From the NCBI GenBank assembly GCA_030591525.1, contig JAUVAV010000012.1:1-64000 (forward strand): a stretch of DNA of 64,000 nt, written 5' to 3'. Under the pieces are notes generated by a model. It was not told the DNA's origin and did not search any database. It saw nothing but the letters and a program-made list of their open reading frames with translations. The stretch is from a candidate division FCPU426 bacterium (GTDB lineage: Bacteria; Oederibacteriota; JAAXVQ01; JAUVAV01). Made by a program: the position numbers and the translations under genes. Shown piece by piece: positions 16,982 through 26,004 of this stretch; positions within the stretch are counted from its first letter, which is position 1; every line of letters starts with the position of its first letter.

Positions 16982-17005
16982 TTAGGCTTTCCCGGGAAAG
17001 CCTAA
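16982..17005. repeat. Perfect 24-base palindrome
   Basis: TTAGGCTTTCCC mirrored exactly (centre CCCGGG) in the divergent spacer between the small secreted protein and the LolA-like gene. The same spacer, 16896-17259, also contains a fragment of a MITE end (TCTGTTACGGAAAG near 17082) and a hairpin of CCCTCCC/GGGAGGG type near 17125-17150, like those inside the element at 41097. Nothing else is seen. Confidence 0.6.
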
Positions 17006-17259
17006 TACTATTTTATACTGACTAATCCAATTCAACAATCCTTTATTTAAAATCCTGGAATCTAAATTGAAATAATTATATCTGTTACGGAAAGCCCTCC
17101 TAACCTCCCCCTTCATCCCCTCCCGTCAAAAAGGGAGGGGAATACTTGAATTCCGGACTAATTGCTCACACTCCTGGGATGTATAACAATTTTTATAAAT
17201 TACAATTGATATTAAAGAATACTCAAAATCAGGAGATGGAAGTGTGTTATCGGTATGCG

Positions 17260-17288
17260 TTGACTAATCTACTGTAAATGAATATAAT
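17260..17288 (+). promoter_or_regulatory. Consensus promoter for the LolA-like operon
   Basis: TTGACT (17260-17265), 17-base spacer, TATAAT (17283-17288). Transcription would start near 17295. GGAGGAG at about 17326-17332 precedes ATG 17337. A MITE-end-like sequence TTCCGGTTGCGGAAAAG lies in the short leader. Confidence 0.75.
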
Positions 17289-17336
17289 GTTCTAGTTCCG
17301 GTTGCGGAAAAGCGGTTTTTATTCAAGGAGGAGTAT

Positions 17337-18077
17337 ATGAAAACACCATATATCCTGTTGGCGGCTGTATTTTTAATGCCTTTATCCGCACCGGCGGCGG
17401 AAACCGCTAAAAGCATTATCCAAAAAGTGGACCAAAACCAGGTCTTCGCTACCCAGGAATTCAAGGCGGTCATGACTATCACCAAGGGCAAGCGCAGGTT
17501 GGTCAAGACCTTTTTCGGTTTTGGCAAAAAGGACGGCACCAAATCTTTTATGGAATTTACCAATCCCGAGGACCTCGGGGTTAAATATCTAAAAATCGCA
17601 GACGAGCTCTGGATCTATTTCCCGGACGCGGATGATATTATGAAAATCTCCGGCCACATGCTGCGGCAGGGCATGATGGGCAGTGATATTTCCTACGAGG
17701 ACATGCTCGAGAACGATAGCATCGAAGAAAAATACCGATCCGAACGCCTGGCCGACCAGGCAATCGGCGAGAGGAATTGTTTTGTAATCAAGTTGACCGC
17801 GAAAAAACCGGACGCCACTTATGAAAAACAGATAATCTTCGTGGACCAGACCTGGTTCCTGCCTCTAAAAATTGAGCTGTTTGCACGCGGGGGACGGCTG
17901 CTTAAAACCATGGCCCAGGCCGACGTGAAAAAGGTCGGCTCCCGCTGGGTCCCGAACACTATCCGTATCCAGGATATGCGCAAAAAAAATTCCGAGACTA
18001 CTATTACTTTTGAGGAAATAGTCTTTGATCAAAAAATTCCGGCCCGGGTATTTACCAAAGGATATTTAAAAAGGTAG
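17337..18077 (+). CDS. LolA-like outer-membrane lipoprotein-sorting protein
   Basis: 246 residues with a cleavable signal peptide (ending SAPAAE). The mature part has the LolA/TP0789-type half-barrel pattern: KGKRRLVKTFFGFGKKDGTK, LWIYFPDADDIMKISGHMLR, MGSDISYEDML, then YEKQIIFVDQTWFLPLKIEL. Proteins of this family are usually coded with FtsX-type permeases and are thought to carry lipids or lipoproteins through the periplasm. That context is present here, although two accessory genes now separate it from the transporter at 21591-24687. Substrate unknown. Confidence 0.8.
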   Translation: MKTPYILLAAVFLMPLSAPAAETAKSIIQKVDQNQVFATQEFKAVMTITKGKRRLVKTFFGFGKKDGTKSFMEFTNPEDLGVKYLKIADELWIYFPDADDIMKISGHMLRQGMMGSDISYEDMLENDSIEEKYRSERLADQAIGERNCFVIKLTAKKPDATYEKQIIFVDQTWFLPLKIELFARGGRLLKTMAQADVKKVGSRWVPNTIRIQDMRKKNSETTITFEEIVFDQKIPARVFTKGYLKR

Positions 18078-18100
18078 CAACAACGAGAGGACCGGCATTC

Positions 18101-19189
18101 ATGGACTGCATAAAATTAGTTATTTTAACCTTTACCCTCCTCTTCCTGGGCTCCGCAACCGCAGCTGAAATTAAGGTTTCCGGCGCTATCCGCAATGACG
18201 CTATTTTTATGTTTTCCGGCCAGGATTCGGAATTTAATAACCTCCTGGAAAACCAACTGGTACTGCAGCGCCGGGCGGCTGACTGGAAATTCTACAGTGA
18301 TTTGAGATTCTATCTGCTTTACGGAAACGCGGCTGACTCGGAGGCAAATTCGCCCGAAGCTGACTACTCTTTTGTCCCGAGGATTCTGCGTACCTTTATC
18401 CGATATTATACTGATTACGGGGATTTCACTCTGGGCAAAACCTATATCCCTTTTGGGAATGCCGGCGTCTTCAATCCTTTTGAGCTGGACCGGGGAATCA
18501 ACTTCATGGATCTGAATTATATCAAGGAAGGAATATTAGCTCTCTCCTGGGAGCTTCCCCTGGGCGGCCTGGGTGGAATAAAAGCATATTTCAGCCCCGA
18601 AGCTCTTGACTCGGATCTCGCTGCCGGAATAACCGTTTATACGAATATAAGCAGCTATGATCTCGGCACGGTTATCAATCGCAGCGGCCGGGACATGAAT
18701 ATTATCGGCGGTTATTTTAAAGGCGACCTGGAAATCGGCGTCCAGGGTTCATATGCCTTCCATTTTGACGACCACGGCGGAAATACTTTTTCCGAGGCCA
18801 AGGCCGGGATTGATTACAGTTTTTTAGAGGGAAAACTGCTGGCAAGCGCACTGGGGTATTACAACGGCCGGACTGACGAAAACGCCGGTTCTGATCAAAT
18901 ATTAAATTTTAACGCCGCCTCGTCCAGCCCCATGTTTTTCACGGATAAATATTATATGTATTTTAACCTGGCCTATATGCCGGATGAATTTTTTAATTTT
19001 CGCCTGGATGCCTTTTTAAACGCCGTGGATGCCAGCAGTTTATTAATCCCGTCCGCCACCTGGGTGCTGGGGGACGGTTTAAGCGCCGGTTTGCAGGGAT
19101 TTGTTCCCACCGGCGCCGGCCGCGCCGAATTTTCCCGGGATACCCTGGGCGATTACGGAATCATAATAAAAGTCGAGGCCAAGTTGTGA
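18101..19189 (+). CDS. Outer-membrane beta-barrel protein
   Basis: 362 residues. A signal peptide (FLGSATAAEI) is followed by alternating amphipathic strands rich in Tyr, Phe and Gly, such as WKFYSDLRFYLLYG, FIRYYTDYGDFTLGKTYIPF and YYMYFNLAYMPDEFFNFRLD, with a terminal strand ending in KVEAKL. The architecture is that of a porin-like barrel, but no named family is recognised. It starts 23 bases after the LolA-like gene (GAGAGGA upstream), so the two are co-transcribed. The pair probably forms the outer-membrane end of the system whose ABC transporter lies 2.4 kb downstream. Confidence 0.75.
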   Translation: MDCIKLVILTFTLLFLGSATAAEIKVSGAIRNDAIFMFSGQDSEFNNLLENQLVLQRRAADWKFYSDLRFYLLYGNAADSEANSPEADYSFVPRILRTFIRYYTDYGDFTLGKTYIPFGNAGVFNPFELDRGINFMDLNYIKEGILALSWELPLGGLGGIKAYFSPEALDSDLAAGITVYTNISSYDLGTVINRSGRDMNIIGGYFKGDLEIGVQGSYAFHFDDHGGNTFSEAKAGIDYSFLEGKLLASALGYYNGRTDENAGSDQILNFNAASSSPMFFTDKYYMYFNLAYMPDEFFNFRLDAFLNAVDASSLLIPSATWVLGDGLSAGLQGFVPTGAGRAEFSRDTLGDYGIIIKVEAKL

Positions 19190-19260
19190 GGTTGGTTGTT
19201 TTTTATGCGAATACATGGCATCGCAGATCATTTTACGCAGCCTAGGGATGACGATAGGAT

Positions 19261-19288
19261 GTAGGGGCGTTTAATTAAACGCCCCTGC
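19261..19288. repeat. REP palindrome upstream of the SIR2-like gene
   Basis: Half-site GTAGGGGCGTTTAA with one mismatch at the far end. It is preceded by GATAGGAT, closely matching the GACAGGAT before the copy at 20541, so the SIR2-like gene is bracketed by two similar copies. Confidence 0.85.
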
Positions 19289-19303
19289 GCACGGGGTGAT
19301 TTC

Positions 19304-20506
19304 ATGAATAATAAAAGAGTCTGTTTAATATTCGGAAGTGGCGCCACCGCAGGGTCAGGATTAAGATTTACAGAAAATGCAAAAACAACATTAAAGGAAC
19401 AAGGGATCGAATTAAAAAAGTTTGATATTCCCATGGATAGTAATTTTTGGGATTGTGTCAAGGTCCGCCAAGAGTTTTTCCCCGCCCTTACTTTGTTAAG
19501 AAAAAGTAAATTGAAATGTCTGAAAAGCATGGAAAGAACCTGGTCATTAACCAATCTTGTCCATCAAAAAAGACTGGGTTTTATTTTCGATAGTGTTATT
19601 TGGGAAGCTTTAAGTACATTCAAAGATTGGCCATTTAAGCATATTTTTGAGCTCTATGATTTTTTCAATGCTATAGAAGCTCAATATATCAAACAAAACC
19701 AGAGAGCCCCTTTTAATCTAAAACGCAATGACCGCCACCCTCATTTATTTTGCGGCGACATTGATACCGAGTGGAGATCTTTGGTCTATTTAATTTATAA
19801 ATGTGGCAACTTCTCCCTAACAAATAATAGTAAGAATCAATATGCTGAACTTTTTGATAAATTACGTTCTCGCGAACGTAATTTTGACATTATTTCTTTC
19901 AATTATGATCTTTTAACAGAAAATACACTGAAAGAGAAATATAGTTACGTTTCCGAAAACGGCAAAAGTTGTTCAAGCAAGAAGTTACCTGCCCTCGTCA
20001 AGCTTCACGGCAGTTTGAATTGGCTTCAAAAAGCCAGGGAACCTGTACATTTCAAGGAAAAAGAAGTCGAACCAAAATATAATAACAATGGATCAGTTTG
20101 GTTTGAACAACCAGCTATGGTGCCGCCAACATTTAATAAAGCTGAGATTAACAGACCAGAAGACGACCCCAACAGAGATGATTCTGTACGCCGAATAATA
20201 GGCAAGCAATGGGAATTTGCTGAAAATATATTGCAGAAAAGTCAGTGTTGGGTTTTTATTGGTTATGGTTTCCCTGATACAGATGAGCATGCACGTAACT
20301 TGTTTAAAGATTCATATAATAAAATTTCAGGTGAAAAACCAAAAATATGTTACTGCGTATATAATACGTGCGATAGTGAACGTGATAAAATCAAAAAAAT
20401 ATTCGGCGAAGGTGATAATATTAAATGTTTCCATAAGGGCTTTAAGGACTTCGCAACGAATGATTTGAACCGTATTTTGGGTTCTTTAAATTCATGTCGC
20501 ACCTGA
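19304..20506 (+). CDS. SIR2-like domain protein, possible defence NADase
   Basis: 400 residues. The N-terminal FGSGATAGSG resembles the NAD-binding glycine loop of SIR2-fold proteins. Further SIR2-like motifs follow: DIISFNYDLLTE, LPALVKLHGSLNW, and near the C-terminus CWVFIGYGFPDTDEH. SIR2-like domains of this kind deplete NAD in several anti-phage systems; that role is inference here. Base composition is clearly more AT-rich than in its neighbours, the gene is bracketed by REP palindromes (19261, 20541), and no partner such as Argonaute, HerA or a TIR protein is adjacent. It interrupts the lipoprotein-sorting gene cluster and is probably acquired DNA. Confidence 0.7.
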   Translation: MNNKRVCLIFGSGATAGSGLRFTENAKTTLKEQGIELKKFDIPMDSNFWDCVKVRQEFFPALTLLRKSKLKCLKSMERTWSLTNLVHQKRLGFIFDSVIWEALSTFKDWPFKHIFELYDFFNAIEAQYIKQNQRAPFNLKRNDRHPHLFCGDIDTEWRSLVYLIYKCGNFSLTNNSKNQYAELFDKLRSRERNFDIISFNYDLLTENTLKEKYSYVSENGKSCSSKKLPALVKLHGSLNWLQKAREPVHFKEKEVEPKYNNNGSVWFEQPAMVPPTFNKAEINRPEDDPNRDDSVRRIIGKQWEFAENILQKSQCWVFIGYGFPDTDEHARNLFKDSYNKISGEKPKICYCVYNTCDSERDKIKKIFGEGDNIKCFHKGFKDFATNDLNRILGSLNSCRT

Positions 20507-20540
20507 ACATTTTTACACGGCCTGGCGGGGCCGACAGGAT

Positions 20541-20568
20541 GTAGGGGCGTTTAATTAAACGCCCCTAC
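20541..20568. repeat. REP palindrome downstream of the SIR2-like gene
   Basis: A perfect palindrome with half-site GTAGGGGCGTTTAA lying between the SIR2-like and transposase genes. Confidence 0.88.
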
Positions 20569-20671
20569 GCAAACTCCGCGATTTATTAGCTTATTTCAGG
20601 CATCATGAATGCCGTTAATGACGAACTTTTTTCAAGCGCAGATTTTATAAAAAATAGCAAAGGTGTGCGAG

Positions 20672-21196
20672 ATGCTGACTAATCTTGAAAAACATCATCG
20701 TCGGTCCATCAGATTAAAAGATTATGATTATTCACAAGCCGGGGCATATTTTGTAACAATATGTTGTTATGGCAAAAAAACCTATTTTGAAAATGTTAAA
20801 ATACAAAATATTATCGAACAATGCTGGGCGGAAATTCCCCAGCACTTTCCGAATGTCTCGCTGGATGAATACGTGATTATGCCTAATCATTTGCACGGCA
20901 TTTTAATGCTGCATGACGCGTGTAGGGGCGTTCAATTGAACGCCCCTACACAGGATTCTTCTAACAAACCATTCTCAAAATCATCCCCTCGTCGGAATAC
21001 CATTTCTTTAATTATCCGGACATTTAAAGCAGCTGTAACTACACAATGCCGGCGTATAGGATGTGAGGAATTTGCCTGGCAAAGAAATTATTATGAACAC
21101 ATTATTCGGAAGGAAAAAGAATTAGAAAGCATTCGGCAGTATATAAATGAAAATCCTATAAGTGGGAATTGGATGAAGAGAATCCAAATAAAATAA
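20672..21196 (+). CDS. REP-associated tyrosine transposase (RAYT)
   Basis: 174 residues of the Y1/IS200-like HUH family. AGAYFVTICCYGKK near the start, the metal-binding HUH motif in VIMPNHLHGIL, and the catalytic tyrosine in AWQRNYYEHIIR. These enzymes nick single-stranded DNA at REP hairpins and are thought to spread them; matching hairpins surround this gene. A complete REP palindrome (20922-20949) lies inside the reading frame and adds RGVQLNAPT between the HUH and tyrosine motifs without breaking the frame. ATG 20672 is chosen because AAAGGTG precedes it; GTG 20663 is possible. Confidence 0.9.
   Translation: MLTNLEKHHRRSIRLKDYDYSQAGAYFVTICCYGKKTYFENVKIQNIIEQCWAEIPQHFPNVSLDEYVIMPNHLHGILMLHDACRGVQLNAPTQDSSNKPFSKSSPRRNTISLIIRTFKAAVTTQCRRIGCEEFAWQRNYYEHIIRKEKELESIRQYINENPISGNWMKRIQIK
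20922..20949. repeat. REP palindrome inside the transposase coding frame
   Basis: A perfect 28-base palindrome, half-site GTAGGGGCGTTCAA, at a variable linker of the transposase. Its centre (TTCAATTGAA) differs from that of the surrounding array copies (TTTAATTAAA). Confidence 0.9.
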
Positions 21197-21239
21197 ACCG
21201 CAGAGACGGTTCCCGTCTTTGTTTATGAATACAGACTGG

Positions 21240-21566
21240 TAGCTCTGCACGGCTTTGCAATGTCGCAGGTTTGTGTAGGGGCGTTTAATTAAACGCCCCT
21301 ACATGCGGGAGTGACTTCTAATTAAACATAATCTTTGTTCTGCCTACGATAAATGCTTTTGCGGGTGATAATACTTCTGCCCGGGTTTGCAATGTCGTAG
21401 GTTTGTGTAGGGGCGTTTAATTAAACGCCCCTGCATGCGGGAGTGTCTTTTAAAAATATATTGTTTGTTTTGCCTACGATAAATGCTTTTGCGGATGATA
21501 ATACTTCTGCACGGCTTTGCAATGTCATAGGTTTGTGTAGGGGCGTTTAATTAAACGCCCTTACAA
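21240..21566. repeat. Tandem array of REP-containing units, about 131 bases each
   Basis: Three REP palindromes at 21275, 21407 and 21537 (spacing 132 and 130) lie in direct repeats that also share GGCTTTGCAATGTC before the palindrome and TGCCTACGATAAATGCTTTT after it. The third copy loses pairing at its last bases. The array lies between the transposase and the ABC transporter and fills the gap 21197-21590. Confidence 0.85.
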
Positions 21567-21590
21567 AAATGCCAAAGGAGACGATGCGCT

Positions 21591-22262
21591 ATGCTGCTAC
21601 AAGTGAAAAACCTGAATAAAACCTATCGTTCCGGCAAGGTGGACGTTAAGGCTCTAAGTAATATCAACTTAAATCTCGAGCCGGCCGAGTTCACAGCCAT
21701 TGCCGGTCCTTCCGGTTCGGGCAAGACCACGCTGCTGAACTGCATCGGGACCATTGACCGGGCCGAGAGCGGCGAGATTTTTCTCGACAACGTGGAATTG
21801 ATGGGCAAATCCCGGAATGAGCTGGCCCAACTGCGCAAGGAATATTTTGGCTTTATTTTTCAGACCTATAACCTGATTCCGGTTCTGACGGTCTTTGAGA
21901 ACGTGGAGATGCCGCTCAAGCTCCTGAGAAAATATTCCGGCAGCGAGATCAAAGACAAGGTTCTGGGCATGCTGAACCAGGTCGGGCTGGCCGGCCTGGA
22001 AAACCGGCGTCCGCTGGAGCTTTCCGGCGGCCAGCAGCAGCGCGTCTCCATTGCCCGGGCCCTGGTCAAGCATCCCAAGATGGTGCTGGCCGACGAGCCT
22101 ACGGCGAATCTGGATTCCAAAACCGGGGAGGAGATCGTGGATCTCATGAAGTCCCTGAATGAACAGGAGGGCGCGAGCTTTCTTTTTTCCACCCATGATC
22201 AGCTAATCATGAAACATGCCAAGCGCCTGATAAAAATCCGGGACGGGATGATCGAGTCATGA
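21591..22262 (+). CDS. ABC transporter ATPase, LolD/MacB type
   Basis: 223 residues. Walker A GPSGSGKTTLLN, Q-loop FIFQTYNLIPVLTVFENVE, signature LSGGQQQRVSIARAL, Walker B MVLADEPTANLDS and H-loop FLFSTHD. All catalytic residues are intact. It shares a four-base ATGA overlap with the first permease gene, with AAAGGAGACGATG before the start. Together with the two FtsX-type permeases and the LolA-like protein and barrel upstream it probably extracts lipoproteins or lipids from the inner membrane. Confidence 0.95.
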   Translation: MLLQVKNLNKTYRSGKVDVKALSNINLNLEPAEFTAIAGPSGSGKTTLLNCIGTIDRAESGEIFLDNVELMGKSRNELAQLRKEYFGFIFQTYNLIPVLTVFENVEMPLKLLRKYSGSEIKDKVLGMLNQVGLAGLENRRPLELSGGQQQRVSIARALVKHPKMVLADEPTANLDSKTGEEIVDLMKSLNEQEGASFLFSTHDQLIMKHAKRLIKIRDGMIES

Positions 22263-23473
22263 CCTATTTGTTCAAACTGGCGTTTAAAAATATCTTGCGC
22301 TCAAAAATCCGGACTATTCTTACTTTTTTGATTTTGTCCTTTGGCGTGGCTCTGTATATCCTCCTGGCCTGCTTGATGGCCGGATTCGATAAAGTCTCCA
22401 TTAAAAATGTCATTGATTTTGAGACCGGACATTACAAGCTGCGGAGTCCCGACTTTGACGAGGACCATCCCTATGATCTGAAAAATTATCTGGAAAACTC
22501 CCAGGCCCTTAAGACCCGGGTTTTAAAGCTCGGTTTTGTCCAGGGGGCGGCCGAACGCGTGCAGTTTCTGGCTGAACTGGATAATAGCATTGATTCCGCG
22601 CCTGTGGTAGCCGTAGGCATCGGGCCGCAGGATAACCAGGTCTTTTCCCTGGAGCAGTACATTATCGAGGGCCGCCTCGAGCCGGGCGGTTTGCTCATGG
22701 GTAAATCCCTGGCCCAGGATATGGGGCTCCAAAAAGATGATCTGATCTATCTCACCTTCCGGGCCCAGCAGGGCATGTATACCTCCATAGAGATGCTGAT
22801 TACGGGAATAGTTAATTCAGCGAATCCGCAAGTCAATAACTCCATGGTATTCATGAACCTGGATGAGGCCCAAAAGCAGCTTAACACTAAGCAAGTTACC
22901 GATATCACGGTCAAAACCGACGCTTTTTTTAAAGTCAAGGAATATGAACCTCAAATCAAGGCGGCCGCACCGAATATCCAAGTTTATAGCTGGAAAAAAC
23001 TTTCCGAGGATTTCACGGCCATGATGACCATGAAAAGAAAATTCCAGGGCATTTTTCTGCTGATGATTATGGTAATCGCGGTGGTGGGCATTGTGAATAC
23101 CATGCTGATGTCGGTTTATGAAAAAAAAGCCGAGATCGGCACTATGAAGGCCCTGGGATTTACCGACCAGGAGGTCAGCAATCTCTTTCTGTTTGAGGGT
23201 TTTTTAATCGGCCTGGCCGGCGGCCTGATGGGATTGATCCTCGGAACCTTGTTTAATTCCTGGTTTTATTTTGTGGGCATGGATATTACTGCCATGATGG
23301 GCGATCAGGATATTGGTATGCCGATTATGGGCGTGGTGAGGTCCGCTTGGATAGCGGATGCCTATATAAAAGCCCTGCTGTTTGCCACGCTCGCCAGCAT
23401 TGTTGCCAGCTATTATCCGGCCAAGAAGGTTACTAAAATGGAAGCCATGGAGTGCCTGCGCACCGTACAGTAA
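22259..23473 (+). CDS. FtsX/LolC-type ABC permease, first copy
   Basis: 404 residues. An N-terminal helix (TILTFLILSFGVALYILLAC) is followed by a periplasmic domain of about 200 residues. Three C-terminal helices surround the FtsX-domain phrase MSVYEKKAEIGTMKALGFTDQEV. The ending YYPAKKVTKMEAMECLR is typical of MacB/LolC permeases. It overlaps the ATPase gene by four bases and is followed 11 bases later by a second permease, so the complex is a heterodimer of permeases with one ATPase, as in LolCDE. Confidence 0.9.
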   Translation: MTYLFKLAFKNILRSKIRTILTFLILSFGVALYILLACLMAGFDKVSIKNVIDFETGHYKLRSPDFDEDHPYDLKNYLENSQALKTRVLKLGFVQGAAERVQFLAELDNSIDSAPVVAVGIGPQDNQVFSLEQYIIEGRLEPGGLLMGKSLAQDMGLQKDDLIYLTFRAQQGMYTSIEMLITGIVNSANPQVNNSMVFMNLDEAQKQLNTKQVTDITVKTDAFFKVKEYEPQIKAAAPNIQVYSWKKLSEDFTAMMTMKRKFQGIFLLMIMVIAVVGIVNTMLMSVYEKKAEIGTMKALGFTDQEVSNLFLFEGFLIGLAGGLMGLILGTLFNSWFYFVGMDITAMMGDQDIGMPIMGVVRSAWIADAYIKALLFATLASIVASYYPAKKVTKMEAMECLRTVQ

Positions 23474-23484
23474 AGGAGACCAAC

Positions 23485-24687
23485 ATGTTATTTAACTTTG
23501 CTTTTCGCAATGTATTACGTAATAAGCGCCGAAGCTTTTTAACCGCCCTGGCGATTTTCTTTGCCGCCATGATTGTCGGACTGGCACAGAGTTTTGTGAA
23601 CGGCATGCTCGATATTTATATGCAAAATTATATTACTTATCAGACCGGGCATATCCGCGTTACGACCGACGAATTTATCGACCGCGAGCGATTCATGCCC
23701 GTGGATGAAATCATGGCGGACGCTGATGAGATCATGGCCAATATTCAAAACCTGGAAGGCGTGGCCGGCGTCAAAGAACGCATTCGTTTCGGGATTCTGC
23801 TCGGGCACCAGGATACTACGGTAGAGGCTTTAGGCGTGGGACTGGATCTTAAAACCAGCCGGTTCAATCTGCCGGAAAAGCTGAGTGCCGGCGAACTCGG
23901 CGAAAGCGGCATTTATATCGGGCATGCACTGGCCAAAAGATTAGGCGTTGACCTGGGCGATGCCTTGCTCCTGGCAACCAAAACTTCCGAGGGCGGCTTG
24001 AATGGGATCAAATTGCCAATCAATGGCCTGGTGCATTTGGGCATTACCATGTTCGATAAAAGGATGTTTTTTATAAGCCTGGCAGATGCTAAAAAACTGC
24101 TTAAAATTTTTGCCGGCACCACCGAGCTCTTTGTCTTTGCGAATAACCGCGATATTACTGATGGTTTGGCCCAGCGGATTAAAACCGGGCTGCCTCCCGG
24201 GGTTACGGCCCAAACCTTTAAAGAACAACTGGGCGGTTTCTATACCTATCTGGAAACCGCCAAGGTTATCTACTTGATTATTGAGGTCTTGATCCTCTTT
24301 TTGGCCTCGTTTGTCGTTATTAATACCATGATGATGGCCATATTTGAACGTTTGCATGAGATCGGAACCCTGAAAGCCATTGGCATGTCCAATCGGGAAT
24401 TGTTTTTAAACTTCACCTTAGAAGGCGCCATCATCGGAGCGGCCGGAGGCATTCCCGGAGCCCTGGTGGGTTATTTGCTCACCGTAGTGATGTCCCATAC
24501 CGGGATCAATTTGCAAGCCTCTTTGGAATCCCTGGAAATGCCGATAGAATATATAATACGTCCGACGCTGAGTCTTGCTGCCCTGATCACGGCTATGCTG
24601 ATGTCCATTGTGGTTCCCGCTCTCGCCGCCATGATCCCGGCCCGCTACGCCGGCAAACTCCAGCCTGCCGAGGCCTTGCGGAAGTAA
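23485..24687 (+). CDS. FtsX/LolE-type ABC permease, second copy
   Basis: 400 residues with the same plan: an N-terminal helix (FLTALAIFFAAMIVGLAQSF), a periplasmic domain, then FtsX motif MAIFERLHEIGTLKAIGMSN and the ending MIPARYAGKLQPAEALRK. ATG 23485 is used because AAAGGAGACC lies just upstream. Its stop (24685-24687) directly abuts the stop of the convergent cyclase gene with no spacer, so no intrinsic terminator separates the two. Confidence 0.9.
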   Translation: MLFNFAFRNVLRNKRRSFLTALAIFFAAMIVGLAQSFVNGMLDIYMQNYITYQTGHIRVTTDEFIDRERFMPVDEIMADADEIMANIQNLEGVAGVKERIRFGILLGHQDTTVEALGVGLDLKTSRFNLPEKLSAGELGESGIYIGHALAKRLGVDLGDALLLATKTSEGGLNGIKLPINGLVHLGITMFDKRMFFISLADAKKLLKIFAGTTELFVFANNRDITDGLAQRIKTGLPPGVTAQTFKEQLGGFYTYLETAKVIYLIIEVLILFLASFVVINTMMMAIFERLHEIGTLKAIGMSNRELFLNFTLEGAIIGAAGGIPGALVGYLLTVVMSHTGINLQASLESLEMPIEYIIRPTLSLAALITAMLMSIVVPALAAMIPARYAGKLQPAEALRK

Positions 24688-26004
24688 TTATGCCGGACGG
24701 ATGTGAAAGGTGAAAAACCCCCAGGCAAATCCCGCCAGCCCCAGGAGCAGGGCATATATATCCCGGTTGCGAAAATAAAATTTATCCGTAAGGGTTACGC
24801 GCTGCGCAGGTACGCCCAGGCGCGGCGGCAGCACGCGCGGAATCCAGCCATAGGTTTCCCGGGCTATTAAAACTTTGTTCCATACCATCGAGCCCGTTGG
24901 TTTAACGTCGGCCAGCAGCAAAAGGCGGCCGGCCTTTAGACTTTTGATAGGCTGCGCTTGCAACGAGGGCCGGTTGTAAATCAAGTTTTGCTCCCCCAGG
25001 GTCTCAACCAACAAATGCCGGGATTTATATTGAGCTCCCTGCAGGTGCCGGCCCGGACCCCCCGGAACATAGTTTAGCCCCCAATAGGCCAGAGTAAAGA
25101 AGATTAAAAAACCGAGCCCCCCTTTGCTGATCCGGAAGACGGTTATGGGAATGGTTTTTAGATTCAGGATGGTATAGATCAGCCACCCTAAACCTCCTAA
25201 AAGGACCAGGCACGGAAGTAATAAAAGCGGGTAGTCAAACAAGATGGCGCTGGGGCTGAGCATAACCAGGGAGATATTTTCAAACTCGCTTAAAAGAAAG
25301 CGCAGATAAAATTTGATTAACAAAAATACCGCAGTCAACCCCGCCAGCGTATACATGAGTATTTCATATCGCTGCCTGGGAATTAACGGCATTTTGGTAT
25401 GTAACTTCAGCTCGCCGATCAGGCTCGGGGCCTTTTGCCACTGGCATTGATAGATATCGATAGCTTTGTTTTTTCCCCTGGGAATAAAGTCGCCTTTTTT
25501 TTCAATGAAAAAATCCTGATCTGTCAGACGTTGCCTGGTCTCAGAGGACAAAAGGATCTCTCTCCCTTTGCCTTTGCTCTCTATCCGGGAAGCAATATTC
25601 ACTACATCGCCGAACACATCATGGTGCTCCACAATGGTCTCCCCGCTGTGAATCCCAATCCGGATTTTCAAGCAAAAAGCCGGATTGGTCTCACTTTCAT
25701 GCTTCAGGATTTGCTGCATGGCGATCGCGGCCTGCACGGCGTGGTGGGATTCTTTAAACACTGCTAAAATGGCATCGCCGATGGTTTTGACGATACGGCC
25801 TTTGAAATGTTTAATCACCGGAAACAAGAGCCAGTTATGGCGGTCGACCATCAGGCGGCCTTGAATATCGCCCCGGGCCGCCCAAAAACGGGTGGAATGC
25901 ACTATATCCGAGAACAAAATAGTGCGTTCTTTTTGGGACCGCTGGATATGCTTAGCGATACTTTGGATATTTCTCCTGGAATTCTGAAAATTCAGCGCGC
26001 TCAC
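24688..26004 (-). CDS. Class III adenylate/guanylate cyclase with membrane and SH3-like regions
   Basis: 438 residues. The catalytic domain is at the N-terminus (about 25-190): metal-binding D33 in TILFSDIVHST, D77 in KTIGDAILAVF, and VFGDVVNIASRIESKGKG. It makes a cyclic nucleotide from ATP or GTP; which one cannot be told here. From about 215 there are four or five membrane helices, then an SH3-like extracytoplasmic stretch (YNRPSLQAQPIKSLKAGRLL, TYGWIPRVLPP) and a final helix. Most membrane cyclases have the catalytic domain last, so this order is unusual. The start overlaps the stop of the RuBisCO-like/cupin gene by four bases. Confidence 0.82.
   Translation of the reverse strand: MSALNFQNSRRNIQSIAKHIQRSQKERTILFSDIVHSTRFWAARGDIQGRLMVDRHNWLLFPVIKHFKGRIVKTIGDAILAVFKESHHAVQAAIAMQQILKHESETNPAFCLKIRIGIHSGETIVEHHDVFGDVVNIASRIESKGKGREILLSSETRQRLTDQDFFIEKKGDFIPRGKNKAIDIYQCQWQKAPSLIGELKLHTKMPLIPRQRYEILMYTLAGLTAVFLLIKFYLRFLLSEFENISLVMLSPSAILFDYPLLLLPCLVLLGGLGWLIYTILNLKTIPITVFRISKGGLGFLIFFTLAYWGLNYVPGGPGRHLQGAQYKSRHLLVETLGEQNLIYNRPSLQAQPIKSLKAGRLLLLADVKPTGSMVWNKVLIARETYGWIPRVLPPRLGVPAQRVTLTDKFYFRNRDIYALLLGLAGFAWGFFTFHIRPA

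Noticed and set aside
21240-21566. Possible CRISPR array
   Set aside because: The 28-base palindromes recur every ~131 bases but the material between them is also repeated, and no cas genes are near. It is a REP array.
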